From the NCBI GenBank assembly GCA_024398515.1, contig JAKSIZ010000005.1, positions 1 to 64,000 of the forward strand: a stretch of DNA of 64,000 bases, written 5' to 3'. This document shows, piece after piece, positions 25,807-35,154 of this stretch. The notes below the pieces were generated by a model. The model was not told the DNA's origin, did not search any database, and was given only the letters and a program-made list of their open reading frames with translations. The stretch is from Bacteroidaceae bacterium (GTDB lineage Bacteria > Bacteroidota > Bacteroidia > Bacteroidales > Bacteroidaceae). Numbering within the stretch: the first letter of the stretch is position 1; each line of letters opens with the position of its first letter. Both the position numbers and the translations under genes were made by a program.

Positions 25807-26864
25807 ATGAGAACCAACGAAGAAAAGTATCTTAAACACAGGAAAAACCAGAAGTTCTGGCTGTATGTTGTGGCTGTTGTTGTCGTAGCCGCTGCGCTTT
25901 TTTTTTGTCTCGTTATATAGGTAACAAGTCCGACGAGACTGTAATTGCAGTTAATGACTCCTCGGCTGTCAAGGCTGATGCCTTTGATGCCGACAGTGCA
26001 TACGCCTTTTGTGCGCGACAATGCGAGTTTGGACCACGCACAATGAACAGCGAAGCACACGACAGTTGCGGGAAATACATTTCAGAGACATTCAAGTCGT
26101 ATGGCTTGACGGTCGTAGAACAAACTGCAACCCTGAAAGGTTATGACGGCACACAACTCAATGCCACCAACATCATAGCCAGTCTGAATCCTCAAAATAA
26201 CAATCGAATACTTATTTGTGCACATTGGGATAGCCGACCTTGGGCAGACAATGACCCCGACGAAGCCAATCATCACACCCCTGTACTTGCTGCCAACGAT
26301 GGCGCTTCGGGCGTTGCAGTGATGCTCGAACTGGCACGTCTGTCAGCAGCCGACACCTCACTCTTTGCCAACGTAGGCATTGATTTCATCTGCTTTGACG
26401 CCGAAGACTGGGGCACACCACAATGGTCTGATGCCGAAGAAAACGAAGATACATGGGCTCTCGGCGCACAATATTGGGCAGAACATCCCCATGTTGACGG
26501 CTATAAAGCAGAGTTCGGCGTGTTGCTCGACATGGTTGGTGGGCGTGGAGCACACTTCTATCGTGAAGGTTTTTCCGACCATTATGCGTCGCACATCGTT
26601 GACCTCGTGTGGCAAACAGCCGCAAGTATAGGCTGCGGAAACTACTTTATCAATGCCGACGGAGGAACAATCACCGACGATCATCGCCCGATAAACGAGA
26701 AACTACACATCCCGACAATCGACATTATACCATATTACCCCGAATGCACAGCAAGCAATTTCGGCCCAACATGGCACACCATCAGCGACACAATGGATAA
26801 TATCGACCGCGATGTCCTCTCATCCGTCGGCCGCACATTAGTTGCCGTATTGCAATGCCATTGA
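25807..26864 (+). pseudogene. membrane-anchored M28-type glutaminyl cyclase, frameshifted in a T9 tract
   Basis: The ATG at 25807 opens a frame for a basic leader and one membrane helix (FWLYVVAVVVVAAALFF) that runs into a stop at 25918. The rest of the protein is open one frame away, from the T tract to 26864 (319 codons if counted from the TTG at 25905). The switch point is a run of nine T (25898-25906); one more T would join the frames. The body matches M28 peptidases of the glutaminyl-peptide cyclotransferase type: AHWDSRPWADNDPD, LAANDGASGVAV, FICFDAEDWG and the DDHRP...PTIDIIPYYPE end. The enzyme forms N-terminal pyroglutamate on exported proteins. Explanations are sequencing error, phase variation, slippage or real inactivation; catalytic residues are intact. 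Confidence 0.8.
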
Positions 26865-26949
26865 AGAACCTATGGCTTGTGTCAAAGGAACAGTAAGCCC
26901 TTAGTGCGGATATGATTGGCATTTTTGAGGTTAAAATTACTTAATGTAT

Positions 26950-26980
26950 TTTGTAGTCGTTGCAACTTTATATATCTTTG
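26950..26980 (+). promoter_or_regulatory. promoter of the rubrerythrin gene
   Basis: TTTG (26950-26953), 19 bp, TATCTTTG (26973-26980): an exact consensus match. It implies a leader of about 130 nt before the ATG at 27121, longer than for other genes here. Confidence 0.8.
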
Positions 26981-27120
26981 CACAGCAATAAAAGAAGCGG
27001 TAGAACAACAACTGGTTGAAATATCACATGACTACTTATTGCTATTACGAATTTCATCAGTATTGAAAGAATGAATTTCAAAGATAAACGTTTAACTAAT
27101 CTAATTTAACAAAAAGAATT

Positions 27121-27681
27121 ATGACAAAGAAATGGGTATGCCCAGTTTGCGGCTATGTTTATGAGGGAGAGAATCCTCCAGAGAAGTGTCCACAGTGTAA
27201 AGTTCCAGGTAAAACGTTCAAGGAGATGGCTAATGAAGAACTTAACTTCGTTACAGAACATAAACTTGGTGTTGCTAAGGATATTCCTGAAACAGAAGAA
27301 GGTGCTTTCGTGCTTCAGGGATTAAAGGATCACTTTACAGGTGAGTGCAGTGAGGTAGGTATGTATCTTGCAATGTCACGTCAGGCTGACCGTGAAGGTT
27401 ATCCAGAGGTAGCAGAGGCTTTCAAGCGTTATGCCTTCGAAGAGGCAGAACACGCTGCTAAGTTCTGCGAACTTCTCGGTGAACTCTGCTGGGACACAAA
27501 GACAAACCTCGAGAAGCGCGCTGCTGCTGAAGCTGGAGCTTGTGAAGCTAAGATGCAGATTGCTGCTATGGCAAAGAAACTGAACCTTGATGCAATTCAT
27601 GATACAGTTCATGAAATGGCAAAGGACGAAGCACGTCATGGATGTGGTTTCCAAGGTCTCTTGAAGCGTTTCTTCAAGTAA
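27121..27681 (+). CDS. reverse rubrerythrin (N-terminal rubredoxin domain)
   Basis: A 186-residue cytoplasmic non-haem iron protein. The rubredoxin-like centre is at the N terminus (C7-P-V-C10 and C23-P-Q-C26), followed by a ferritin-like four-helix di-iron domain with ExxH motifs ([16 protein letters not shown]). This is the reverse of classical rubrerythrin order. Such proteins reduce hydrogen peroxide and oxygen in anaerobes. Expression is probably high: a consensus promoter with a long leader and a strong terminator frame the gene, and codon use looks biased. Confidence 0.95.
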   Translation: MTKKWVCPVCGYVYEGENPPEKCPQCKVPGKTFKEMANEELNFVTEHKLGVAKDIPETEEGAFVLQGLKDHFTGECSEVGMYLAMSRQADREGYPEVAEAFKRYAFEEAEHAAKFCELLGELCWDTKTNLEKRAAAEAGACEAKMQIAAMAKKLNLDAIHDTVHEMAKDEARHGCGFQGLLKRFFK

Positions 27682-27698
27682 TAGCAAGACTTCGATAG

Positions 27699-27741
27699 AA
27701 AAGCGGGTATGTCACTTTCACTATGACATACCCGCTTTTTC
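27699..27741 (+). terminator. strong bidirectional terminator
   Basis: A 16-bp perfect stem (27699-27714 with 27724-27739) carries a GC core and A/T ends. It lies between the convergent rubrerythrin and pectin methylesterase genes and can serve both. Confidence 0.88.
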
Positions 27742-27771
27742 GTGTTTTGTAAGTTGTAAAACTTGGTTCGT

Positions 27772-30700
27772 TTACTTTTCGATGTACTTCTTGGCATCGC
27801 GGATATATACGTTGCCTGGTCGCAGGGTTGTGACCTTGCGGCCCATGAGGTCGTATGTGCTGTGGGTGCTTACCGCTGCCTCTGGGTTCTGAAGGGTTTC
27901 GATGCCGTCGGTTATCGATGCTTCTACTGCTTCGGAGAGTCCTCCCATCTCGTTGGCTGCACGTACAGACCACTTTGCCGATGCGTCGCCTACGGTGTAG
28001 GCTGGGCTTGTAGTGAAGTCAACCACCTTACCGTCCTTGCATATTGCCCAACAGAAGACGTAGTCACTATTGTCCCATGTGAGTTCGCTGCCTGCGAGAA
28101 CTACATTGGTTGGGATTGGTGCCTGCTCGGTGTAGAACTGTGGATCCCAGTCATCATCGCCGCCGAGTACGCCTGTCACGGTGTATGCCTTGGCTTCTTC
28201 AGCCGTGAGGATTGGGTTGTTTTTGTGTGTATCGGCAAAGATTGTCTTGCGCTGACTGAGGTCAACAAGCGTACCTGTAGAGGTCTTTGTGCCGTATTCT
28301 GCAAAGCGCATAGGGTATCCGCCGCTCATCTCGTCCCATCCTGCAGCACTTGCAACAACGTCCATCGTAGTGTTGATATATATTGCTCCAGGAGTTCCTG
28401 AGCCCCACGGACGACCGAGTGTGTAGTTCTTGTACTGCGAAGGATTTGCACTCTTGACGGTGCAATCGAGGAATACATAGCCGTATTTAAGGGCTTGTGC
28501 CGGTGCACAAAGCACTGAACCGTCGCGTTCTATCACAAGGTCGCACTGGTTATAGACTGCATCGCCGCCACCGCAGAGGTAATCAACACTGCCGTGAAGG
28601 GCTGATGTCTCGAAGTAATAGCGTCCGTTGCGTGAATAGTAAGTGTCCTGTGTACCCCACATGCGGAAGTTCTTGAAGATATTTTTAGTGCCGTAGTCCT
28701 CGAGTGCAGCACATCGCCCGTCACCGAGTTTGTGTCCACTGCGGAAGGTTATGTCCTGTACGTAGGCGTTGTTTACGGCGTTTGTCAGGTAGATGAACTC
28801 TGCCCTATGGAGCGATTCAATGTCGGCCCAGTTGGTACATTCGTTGCGCAACTGCGTATTGTCCATGCCTTCACCGATGATTGAGATGTTAGGCGAAGTG
28901 ATTGTTGTGGATGGTGAAGGGTACTTCTCGCCACTATATCCAGTGACAGTAGCACCTTCGTCGCCCTCTACGAGGTAGTCGCCTTGCTTTACAAAGATAC
29001 GATAACGTACGGATTTATCGGCACGGCCGTTGGCTGCAGCGATGGCTTCCTTGAATGTTCCCATATCAGGAACGATGAAATCATAGCTTCCCTTGTCAAT
29101 TGCAGGGCGTGTCTTGGTAGTGAAATTGATTACTACTGCCGATGTGCAAGGGTTGTCCAGGAGGTCGAGAACCGACTCTGATGGCAGGATGAACGTATAT
29201 CCACTGCCGTATTCAAGTCCTTTGTAGGTGAATGTAACGGTCTGGTTGACTGCCGAACCCGTGAGTTCCACGCCATTCAACGTGGCCTTTGCCCCTTCGG
29301 CAAGCTTCACTCTCTCGGAGAAGTTGAGTACTATCTTGCCGGCAATAGATGCATTTTCAGCACCGTCATCAGGCACTGAAGACAGGAGTTCAGGTGATTT
29401 TCCGTCGTCAACAGGCTTGGCAGTTCCGGTTACATATATCGCTGTGATGGATGTTCCGTCATTTGTTGCCTCGGTTCCATCGATATTTGAAGTGTAATCA
29501 GGTATCCAGCGGAGATAGATTTCAGCTTTGTTGTCGCACTCCTTAGGCAGGTCGCCAGCGATTGGAGTCCACTTTTTCGTGCCTTCAATGGTTACCCGTG
29601 CCACTTCTGTCCAGTTCTCGTTGTCGAAAGAGTATTCGAGTTTCTGCGTCTGATAGGCATTATAATTGTAAAGCATCTCGGCTTGTACATGAATGTCGGT
29701 GAATGCCTCGGCGTTTATCTTCGTCTGGTAATAATACTTATCAGTGAGATTTTTCCAGTTTACTGCAGCCGGTTTGCCCTCGTATCCGCTTGCTGCGAGC
29801 TGACTCTTGTCGAGCCAACTTGAGGTTGTTCCGTCGGCTGTGCGTAGGATGAGCGCATCGGCATCGTTGTCGGCAGCGGCAAAATCAGCCGGACGACCGT
29901 TGTTGCCTTTCTCGTAGAAGTCCCATCCTGCAATATAATCAACGGCATTGTAGTTGGCAGTAACGGTCTGGTCAGCATCCATTGTGACTTGTGTGCTGCC
30001 AGATGTCTCGCCATTGTTCCACGATGCAAACGTGAGGATTGGGTTGTTCGAGGCTGAAAGTGTGACCTTTGTCCCATCCTCGTACATGTTCTTTTGGTCT
30101 ATCACCGTCGGTGCAGGGTCAAGCGAAACCATATAAGGCTTGGCACCATTGGTAGGCAAAACGGTGAGTTCGTAGGTTGGAACAGGTTCGTAATTGGCGG
30201 TTATTTCCTCATCCTTATTAATATTAAAGGTGTAATCGTCGGCTTTTCCCAGTTCATTTCCGTCCTTATCAGTCCAGTTTATGAACTTATAGCCGAAGTT
30301 GCGCGTCTGCGTAAGAGTGAGTTCCGTGCCTTCGTCAAAGGTCTGCCCAACTGGTTTAGTCTTTACTGTACCGGCTCCTTCAGGGTTGACATTGAGGATG
30401 AGAGCGTATGTCGTAACGTCTTTCACCTCACCATTTATAAGACCTTCAATACTGATGTCACCGTATGATATCTGTTTTGTATTGCCAAGGCTATAGAGAT
30501 ATATCACGAGTCCACACTCGCCTTCAGCCTCAGGAACGTCAAGAGATGTCGTTTCCCAATAGTTCTTTGCCGTAGCATAGTCCTTGCTGCTCGTTGTGTT
30601 GTTGCGCATAGGAGTGATGGCAGTGGCAAGGGTTGTCAGTGTTTCGCCCGACTGCCAAGCCACATCAAGCAGACCTCCATCGGTGCCATGACGGTAAGTG

Positions 30701-31113
30701 CGGAACGAAACCTTTGTCGGTTTGAACTTCAATCCCGTCTTTAGTTTGAATAAGAACTTGACAGCATTCGATGCCGAAGCACTTCCGTCTTGTGCTGCAG
30801 GCTGAAAACCTGTTTGTGTGTAAGTGACGCCATCGTCGGTTACAGACTTTGTTCCGGCATACGATAAGCCAGAACCTACGCTGACGTAATCGGTAGAAAC
30901 CATTTCCGATTTCGACATTTCAGCCACTTGTCCCTCTGCGCCAGTGTTGAATTTCCAAAAGGCAGTGAACGGTTCATCTACAATAGGTGCTGATCCCTTC
31001 TTGTTTTCATCAAGAAGTTGTGTACGCATAGTCTCTGCCGAAGTAAAAGCAGTGACTGCATAAACAGAAACCATTGAAAGAATCAACGAAAATAAACATA
31101 AAATTCTTTTCAT
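27772..31113 (-). CDS. secreted multidomain pectin methylesterase (CE8)
   Basis: The ATG at 31113 (MKRILCLFSLILS) is preferred over the longer open frame because it starts a proper signal peptide; this gives 1113 residues. After an N-terminal beta-domain come two InlB/Listeria-type repeat modules (ending FINWTDKDG and FASWNNGE with TANY), a discoidin-like region, an Ig-like domain (about 575-670) and the CE8 beta-helix (about 675-1000). The CE8 residues are D823 (GTQDTYYS), D844 (VDYLCGG) and R901 (LGRPWG). The C terminus has a tail (YDLMGRKV...GNVYIRDAKKY) resembling type IX secretion or cell-surface anchoring signals. It demethylates homogalacturonan outside the cell, preparing pectin for other enzymes. 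Confidence 0.9.
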   Translation of the reverse strand: MKRILCLFSLILSMVSVYAVTAFTSAETMRTQLLDENKKGSAPIVDEPFTAFWKFNTGAEGQVAEMSKSEMVSTDYVSVGSGLSYAGTKSVTDDGVTYTQTGFQPAAQDGSASASNAVKFLFKLKTGLKFKPTKVSFRTYRHGTDGGLLDVAWQSGETLTTLATAITPMRNNTTSSKDYATAKNYWETTSLDVPEAEGECGLVIYLYSLGNTKQISYGDISIEGLINGEVKDVTTYALILNVNPEGAGTVKTKPVGQTFDEGTELTLTQTRNFGYKFINWTDKDGNELGKADDYTFNINKDEEITANYEPVPTYELTVLPTNGAKPYMVSLDPAPTVIDQKNMYEDGTKVTLSASNNPILTFASWNNGETSGSTQVTMDADQTVTANYNAVDYIAGWDFYEKGNNGRPADFAAADNDADALILRTADGTTSSWLDKSQLAASGYEGKPAAVNWKNLTDKYYYQTKINAEAFTDIHVQAEMLYNYNAYQTQKLEYSFDNENWTEVARVTIEGTKKWTPIAGDLPKECDNKAEIYLRWIPDYTSNIDGTEATNDGTSITAIYVTGTAKPVDDGKSPELLSSVPDDGAENASIAGKIVLNFSERVKLAEGAKATLNGVELTGSAVNQTVTFTYKGLEYGSGYTFILPSESVLDLLDNPCTSAVVINFTTKTRPAIDKGSYDFIVPDMGTFKEAIAAANGRADKSVRYRIFVKQGDYLVEGDEGATVTGYSGEKYPSPSTTITSPNISIIGEGMDNTQLRNECTNWADIESLHRAEFIYLTNAVNNAYVQDITFRSGHKLGDGRCAALEDYGTKNIFKNFRMWGTQDTYYSRNGRYYFETSALHGSVDYLCGGGDAVYNQCDLVIERDGSVLCAPAQALKYGYVFLDCTVKSANPSQYKNYTLGRPWGSGTPGAIYINTTMDVVASAAGWDEMSGGYPMRFAEYGTKTSTGTLVDLSQRKTIFADTHKNNPILTAEEAKAYTVTGVLGGDDDWDPQFYTEQAPIPTNVVLAGSELTWDNSDYVFCWAICKDGKVVDFTTSPAYTVGDASAKWSVRAANEMGGLSEAVEASITDGIETLQNPEAAVSTHSTYDLMGRKVTTLRPGNVYIRDAKKYIEK

Positions 31114-31170
31114 AAGTCTAAAGTGTTTAGTTAACATGTTATAATTATAATTATCCGCCACAAAAATAAC

Positions 31171-31211
31171 AAAAAAAATGGAAATTCGCGCAATGAATTT
31201 CCATTTTTTTT
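31171..31211 (-). terminator. rho-independent terminator after the acyl-CoA synthetase gene
   Basis: A perfect 17-bp stem (31171-31187 with 31195-31211) around a 7-nt loop with A/T-rich ends forming T runs on both strands. It lies between the end of the acyl-CoA synthetase gene and the start of the pectin methylesterase gene, so it probably insulates the latter. This also argues against the longer start of the esterase. Confidence 0.82.
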
Positions 31212-31263
31212 CATTTTTATTTATTATTCCACCTTTTTGTATCGAAAAACGGGGGAGTCGCAA

Positions 31264-32943
31264 TCATTTGTATAAAAATCTTTTTATGCTGCGTTTTGCG
31301 GTTTTTTCAAATTCCTTGTCAACAAGTTCTATCTTCTTCAACTTTGAAAAAACTGGCAATGTTTCGTTCAATTTCTTTCGATTGTCCTCTAATCTTGCTT
31401 CAATGTCCGCTCTGCCAAGCCCAAGATTCTTTGCTTCGTCAAAGTCAGGGAAGACAAGTCCTACAAGTTTCTGTTCGCGTTGAACCACAATACTTTCTGT
31501 AACGAGAGGCATATTGTTCAACTTGTCTTCTATTTCCTCTGGATAGATGTTCTGTCCGTTGGCACTGAGGAGCATGTTCTTGCTGCGTCCCTTAATGAAA
31601 ATGAAGCCATCCTCATCCATCACTCCGAGGTCACCAGTGTGATACCATCCGTTTTCGTCGATGGTCTTTGCCGTCAGTTCCTCCGACTTATAATAACCAA
31701 GCATCACGTTAAGTCCCCTAACGAGTATTTCGCCAGGAATGTTTCTTGGGTCAGTACTGTCAACTTCCACCTCAATATGTGCGCAAGGCTTGCCGCAACA
31801 TCCAGGCTTTAGGTCTGACCAATGCGTGTAAGCTATGAGAGGGGCGCACTCTGTGGCACCATAACCGACGCAATAAGGAATCTCAATCGAACGCAAAAAC
31901 TTCTCGACTTCTTGATTGAAAGCTGCACCACCAACAACTATTTCGAAGAACTTGCCGCCAAATGCCTTCATCACCTGTTCGCGTATCTTTTCCCTAACCT
32001 TCTTGCCTACAACTGGGGTACGCAATAAAAGTTGCATCTTTAGCGTGTGAATCTTTGGGAAAACTTTTTTCCTTATTATCTTTTCTATCACCAAAGGCAC
32101 AGAGATAACAAGCGTTGGCTTAATCTCCGAGTATGCTTTCAACAGTATCTGCGGCGATGGTGTACGGTTGAGGAAATGAATATGACGACCTGCTGCGAAT
32201 GGGAACAACAGTTCGAATGCCAAGCCAAACATGTGGCCAAGAGGCAACATACTGATATAATTCTCGCCTGGATGAAGCTTCTTGTTCATTGTTTCAAGCG
32301 CAAAGTCAAGGTTGCTCCACATTGCACGATAAGGTATCATTACGCCTTTCGAGAATCCTGTTGTGCCACTTGTATAGTTAATCAAGCACAAGCCATTAGG
32401 GTCTTTGTCTTCAAAATAACTAACTTGTTCCTTGCGGAAGTACTTTGGATATTTCTGCCCAAACAGTTCATTCAGATGCTCCCTTGCATAAACCAAGTCC
32501 TGATTCTTCGATTCAAGTATCGAAAAGTCGGGTATGCGTATTATGCCCTCAAGTGCTGGCATCTGCTTTGGGTCTATACTTGTTGCCACATTCTCGCCAA
32601 CAAACAACAACTTGGCATCGCTGTGGTTGACGGTGTTGTGTATTTGAACAGGCGTAAACTCTGCCAAAAGTGGCACGGTAACAGCACCGTATGTCATGCT
32701 TGCAAAGAATACCACTGCCCAATTCGAACTGTTTCTGCCACAAATTGCTATCTTATCACCTTGCTTAACCCCTGCTTTCTCAAACAGGATATGCAGTTTC
32801 TCTATCTTGCGAGCCACGTCCTTATAGTGAAGAGTCCGTCCTTGAAAGTCGGAAAGCGATGCCATATCCCAATACTGAACTATGCTTTGCTCAATAATCT
32901 TCACCAAACTTGGGACCTTGCTCACGTCCATTGTATATGCCAT
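31264..32943 (-). CDS. long-chain acyl-CoA synthetase / AMP-dependent ligase
   Basis: A 559-residue ANL-superfamily enzyme. The AMP-binding P-loop YTSGTTGFSKGVM, the YGATECAP motif, the adenosine-binding YHTGDLGVMDEDG and the hinge IKGRSKNM are present. It activates a fatty acid with ATP and joins it to CoA. A 60-residue membrane-peripheral N-terminal part is typical. The ATG at 32943 is chosen; a TTG 8 codons earlier is possible. Followed by a strong terminator, and 116 bp after the sirtuin gene. Confidence 0.92.
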   Translation of the reverse strand: MAYTMDVSKVPSLVKIIEQSIVQYWDMASLSDFQGRTLHYKDVARKIEKLHILFEKAGVKQGDKIAICGRNSSNWAVVFFASMTYGAVTVPLLAEFTPVQIHNTVNHSDAKLLFVGENVATSIDPKQMPALEGIIRIPDFSILESKNQDLVYAREHLNELFGQKYPKYFRKEQVSYFEDKDPNGLCLINYTSGTTGFSKGVMIPYRAMWSNLDFALETMNKKLHPGENYISMLPLGHMFGLAFELLFPFAAGRHIHFLNRTPSPQILLKAYSEIKPTLVISVPLVIEKIIRKKVFPKIHTLKMQLLLRTPVVGKKVREKIREQVMKAFGGKFFEIVVGGAAFNQEVEKFLRSIEIPYCVGYGATECAPLIAYTHWSDLKPGCCGKPCAHIEVEVDSTDPRNIPGEILVRGLNVMLGYYKSEELTAKTIDENGWYHTGDLGVMDEDGFIFIKGRSKNMLLSANGQNIYPEEIEDKLNNMPLVTESIVVQREQKLVGLVFPDFDEAKNLGLGRADIEARLEDNRKKLNETLPVFSKLKKIELVDKEFEKTAKRSIKRFLYK

Positions 32944-33007
32944 AGAAGAATATGTTTTCTTGTTCAAAAATCGAATAACTTTGTTCTAAAAGTCATAAAT
33001 ATGACTG

Positions 33008-33041
33008 CAAAGTTACAATTTCTTTTGAAAATACACACAAA
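33008..33041 (-). promoter_or_regulatory. possible promoter of the acyl-CoA synthetase gene
   Basis: Minus strand TTTG (33041-33038), 22 bp, TAACTTTG (33015-33008). The -7 box is exact but spacing is slightly long. The ATG follows by 65 bp. Confidence 0.4.
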
Positions 33042-33083
33042 TTCTACCCAAAATTATTGCTTTTTTAACAAAAAACCGACATA

Positions 33084-33779
33084 TTACGCCAGTTGTTTCA
33101 GCAATTCTTCCATTCCGTCTGATGCGCCTTTCTGGATATGGGTGGCGTTAAGATAACTCGAAATGCTCACTGGATTTGGGTCTATTATATATATAGGTGT
33201 ACCTGGCTTGACATACTGAACCAACCCTGCAGCAGGATAAACATTCAGGCTTGTGCCAATAATCACGAATATATCTGCGTCCATTGCTGCCTTTGCTGCT
33301 GGCTCCATGTTAGGCACAGCCTCGCCAAAGAACACTATGAATGGGCGCAACAATGATCCGTCGCCAGCCTTTGTGCCTGGTTCCACCTCAAGGTTTCCTT
33401 CTTTCAACGTCACTTGATAACGTGGATCATCAACGTTCCACGACGAGCAAACCTTCATCAGTTCGCCATGAAGATGCACTACTTTTGTCGAACCTGCCAT
33501 CTCATGAAGGTTGTCAACATTCTGTGTCACTACTGTGACATTGTACTTTTCTTCCAGACTTGCAACCAATTCATGCCCTTTGTTAGGCTTTGCGGCAACG
33601 AGTTTCTTGCGCAACATATTATAAAAATTTGTTACAAGCGTAGGGTTACGCTCCCATCCTTCGTGTGTTGCCACGTCTTGTACTGGGTAGTTTTCCCACA
33701 AACCACCTGCGTCACGAAACGTACTGAGCCCACTCTCTACCGACATTCCTGCTCCTGATAATACCACTAAGTTCTTCAT
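33084..33779 (-). CDS. cobB: sirtuin-type NAD-dependent deacylase without zinc cysteines
   Basis: A 231-residue SIR2-family protein with NAD-binding GAGMSVESGLSTFRDAGGLW, VTQNVDNLHE and catalytic His in HLHGEL, plus GTSLNVYPA. The four zinc-binding cysteines of most sirtuins are absent; only one Cys lies in the small domain (KVCSSWN). Close Bacteroidetes relatives, as I recall, share this loss. It removes acyl groups from lysines using NAD. The ATG at 33779 has AAAGGAG eight bases upstream and is preferred over the TTG at 33785. It is the third gene of a prmC-recX-sirtuin unit. Confidence 0.9.
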   Translation of the reverse strand: MKNLVVLSGAGMSVESGLSTFRDAGGLWENYPVQDVATHEGWERNPTLVTNFYNMLRKKLVAAKPNKGHELVASLEEKYNVTVVTQNVDNLHEMAGSTKVVHLHGELMKVCSSWNVDDPRYQVTLKEGNLEVEPGTKAGDGSLLRPFIVFFGEAVPNMEPAAKAAMDADIFVIIGTSLNVYPAAGLVQYVKPGTPIYIIDPNPVSISSYLNATHIQKGASDGMEELLKQLA

Positions 33780-33781
33780 AA

Positions 33782-34243
33782 TCAAATCTCCTTTATTGTT
33801 TTTATAATCAAATCCATGTCAAAACCTCGGCTTAGGGCGAAGCGAATCAACTTGCCGTTGCGCTCGAAGTCTGTGTTTGCCTTTATCGTTTTCACCTTTG
33901 ATTCGAGCAACGGGCGGAGTATTTCCGCCGACATTTCGCCGCACAAATCATCGAGCACTGCCGTTGAAATCTCTGCCGGTATGCGCTTCTGAAAGAGTGA
34001 TTGCTCTATTTTTCTGCGTCCCCACTTGTTGTAGAGCAGCTTACTTTTAACGTATGCACGGCAAAATCTCTCTTCATCAATATACTTTTCCTTCACAAGA
34101 TGTGCCATGATTCGTGCCTGTGCATCGTCGGCAATCTCCCATCGCGCCATCTTTTTTAGCATGTCCTGCTGGCAATATTCACCCGTAGCACACAGCGAAG
34201 TGAGCTTATAGAGTGCATCTTGTTCTGTCATTTCCTTCTTCAT
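33782..34243 (-). CDS. recX: RecX regulatory protein
   Basis: A 153-residue helical protein of the RecX family with three three-helix repeats; YIDEERFCRAYVKSKLLYNKWG and RGFDMDLIIKTI are recognisable. RecX binds RecA filaments and limits their activity. Here it is far (about 16 kb) from recA and sits between prmC (4-bp overlap) and the sirtuin gene (2-bp gap). Confidence 0.9.
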   Translation of the reverse strand: MKKEMTEQDALYKLTSLCATGEYCQQDMLKKMARWEIADDAQARIMAHLVKEKYIDEERFCRAYVKSKLLYNKWGRRKIEQSLFQKRIPAEISTAVLDDLCGEMSAEILRPLLESKVKTIKANTDFERNGKLIRFALSRGFDMDLIIKTIKEI

Positions 34244-35070
34244 ATCCTTGCCTCAACGAAACGTGATTTGCCGAATGAATCGCTGATGATGTTGGTTTGT
34301 GTGAATCCTTGCAAATTAACAAAATCCTCGATTTCATCGGCATATTTTGGATTTATCTCGAAATAAAGTCTGCCATTCGGGCGCAAGTGTCGGGCAGCAT
34401 AACGCGTGATGGCAGTATAAAACAGCAGTGGATTGTCGTCGGGCACGAACAAAGCAAGCCCTGGTTCATGCTCCAACACGTTTCGATCCATGCTTATCCG
34501 TTCTTTTTCGCACACGTATGGCGGATTGGAAACAATGATGTCAAACGTCTCATCGCCCAACTTTTCTTCCATCTTCAAGGCATCGCATTGCAGAAAATGT
34601 ACGTTTTTATCGGCAGATTTTGCATTTCTTCGTGCCACTTCCAATGCTTCTTCCGAGATGTCGAAAGCCCACACTTCGGCATTTTCCATGCTTGCCGCGA
34701 GCGTAATCGCTATACATCCCGAGCCGGTACAAGCGTCGAGAATCTTCGCATCCTTCATTGGTTTTACCAAGCGACACAGTTCTTCGGTCTCGGGACGAGG
34801 GATGAGAACGCTTGGATTGACCTCAAATTCACGTCCGCAGAACTCTGCAAACCCCAAAACATACTGCACTGGCTCACTTTCCACAAGCCTAAGAAGAGTT
34901 TTTTCCAAATCTTCATACGTATCTGCAGATAATTGTTTATCTTTGCCGACGAGAATATCTGCAAGCGATAACGAGCAACGTTTCTCATAGACCAGACGCG
35001 CAATGGCACTGGCCTCAGCGGCATCATAGACCGATGCCAGACGCTGACGGAAGTCGTTGTAACATATCAT
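34240..35070 (-). CDS. prmC: peptide chain release factor N5-glutamine methyltransferase
   Basis: A 276-residue HemK/PrmC protein. An N-terminal helical domain (1-75) binds the release factor and a Rossmann methyltransferase follows with ILDACTGSGCIAI and the catalytic NPPY motif (IVSNPPYV). It methylates the Gln of the GGQ motif in RF1/RF2. First gene of the prmC-recX-sirtuin unit, divergent from ribD with 84 bp between. Confidence 0.94.
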   Translation of the reverse strand: MICYNDFRQRLASVYDAAEASAIARLVYEKRCSLSLADILVGKDKQLSADTYEDLEKTLLRLVESEPVQYVLGFAEFCGREFEVNPSVLIPRPETEELCRLVKPMKDAKILDACTGSGCIAITLAASMENAEVWAFDISEEALEVARRNAKSADKNVHFLQCDALKMEEKLGDETFDIIVSNPPYVCEKERISMDRNVLEHEPGLALFVPDDNPLLFYTAITRYAARHLRPNGRLYFEINPKYADEIEDFVNLQGFTQTNIISDSFGKSRFVEARI

Positions 35071-35154
35071 AGCAATGCAAAGATAATAAATATTTATGAT
35101 TTACGACTTACAAACTACGAATTATTTTCAATTTTTCAATACGTATTCATCAAT

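Noticed and set aside
25905..26864. Separate complete gene starting at TTG 25905
   Set aside because: The start lies inside the T tract, lacks any export signal, and a promoter plus ATG and membrane anchor precede it in the adjacent frame.
27376..27687. Antisense open frame across rubrerythrin
   Set aside because: A shadow of the strongly biased rubrerythrin codons with no independent support.
31114..31263. N-terminal extension of the pectin methylesterase
   Set aside because: It would cross a strong terminator hairpin and place a signal peptide internally.
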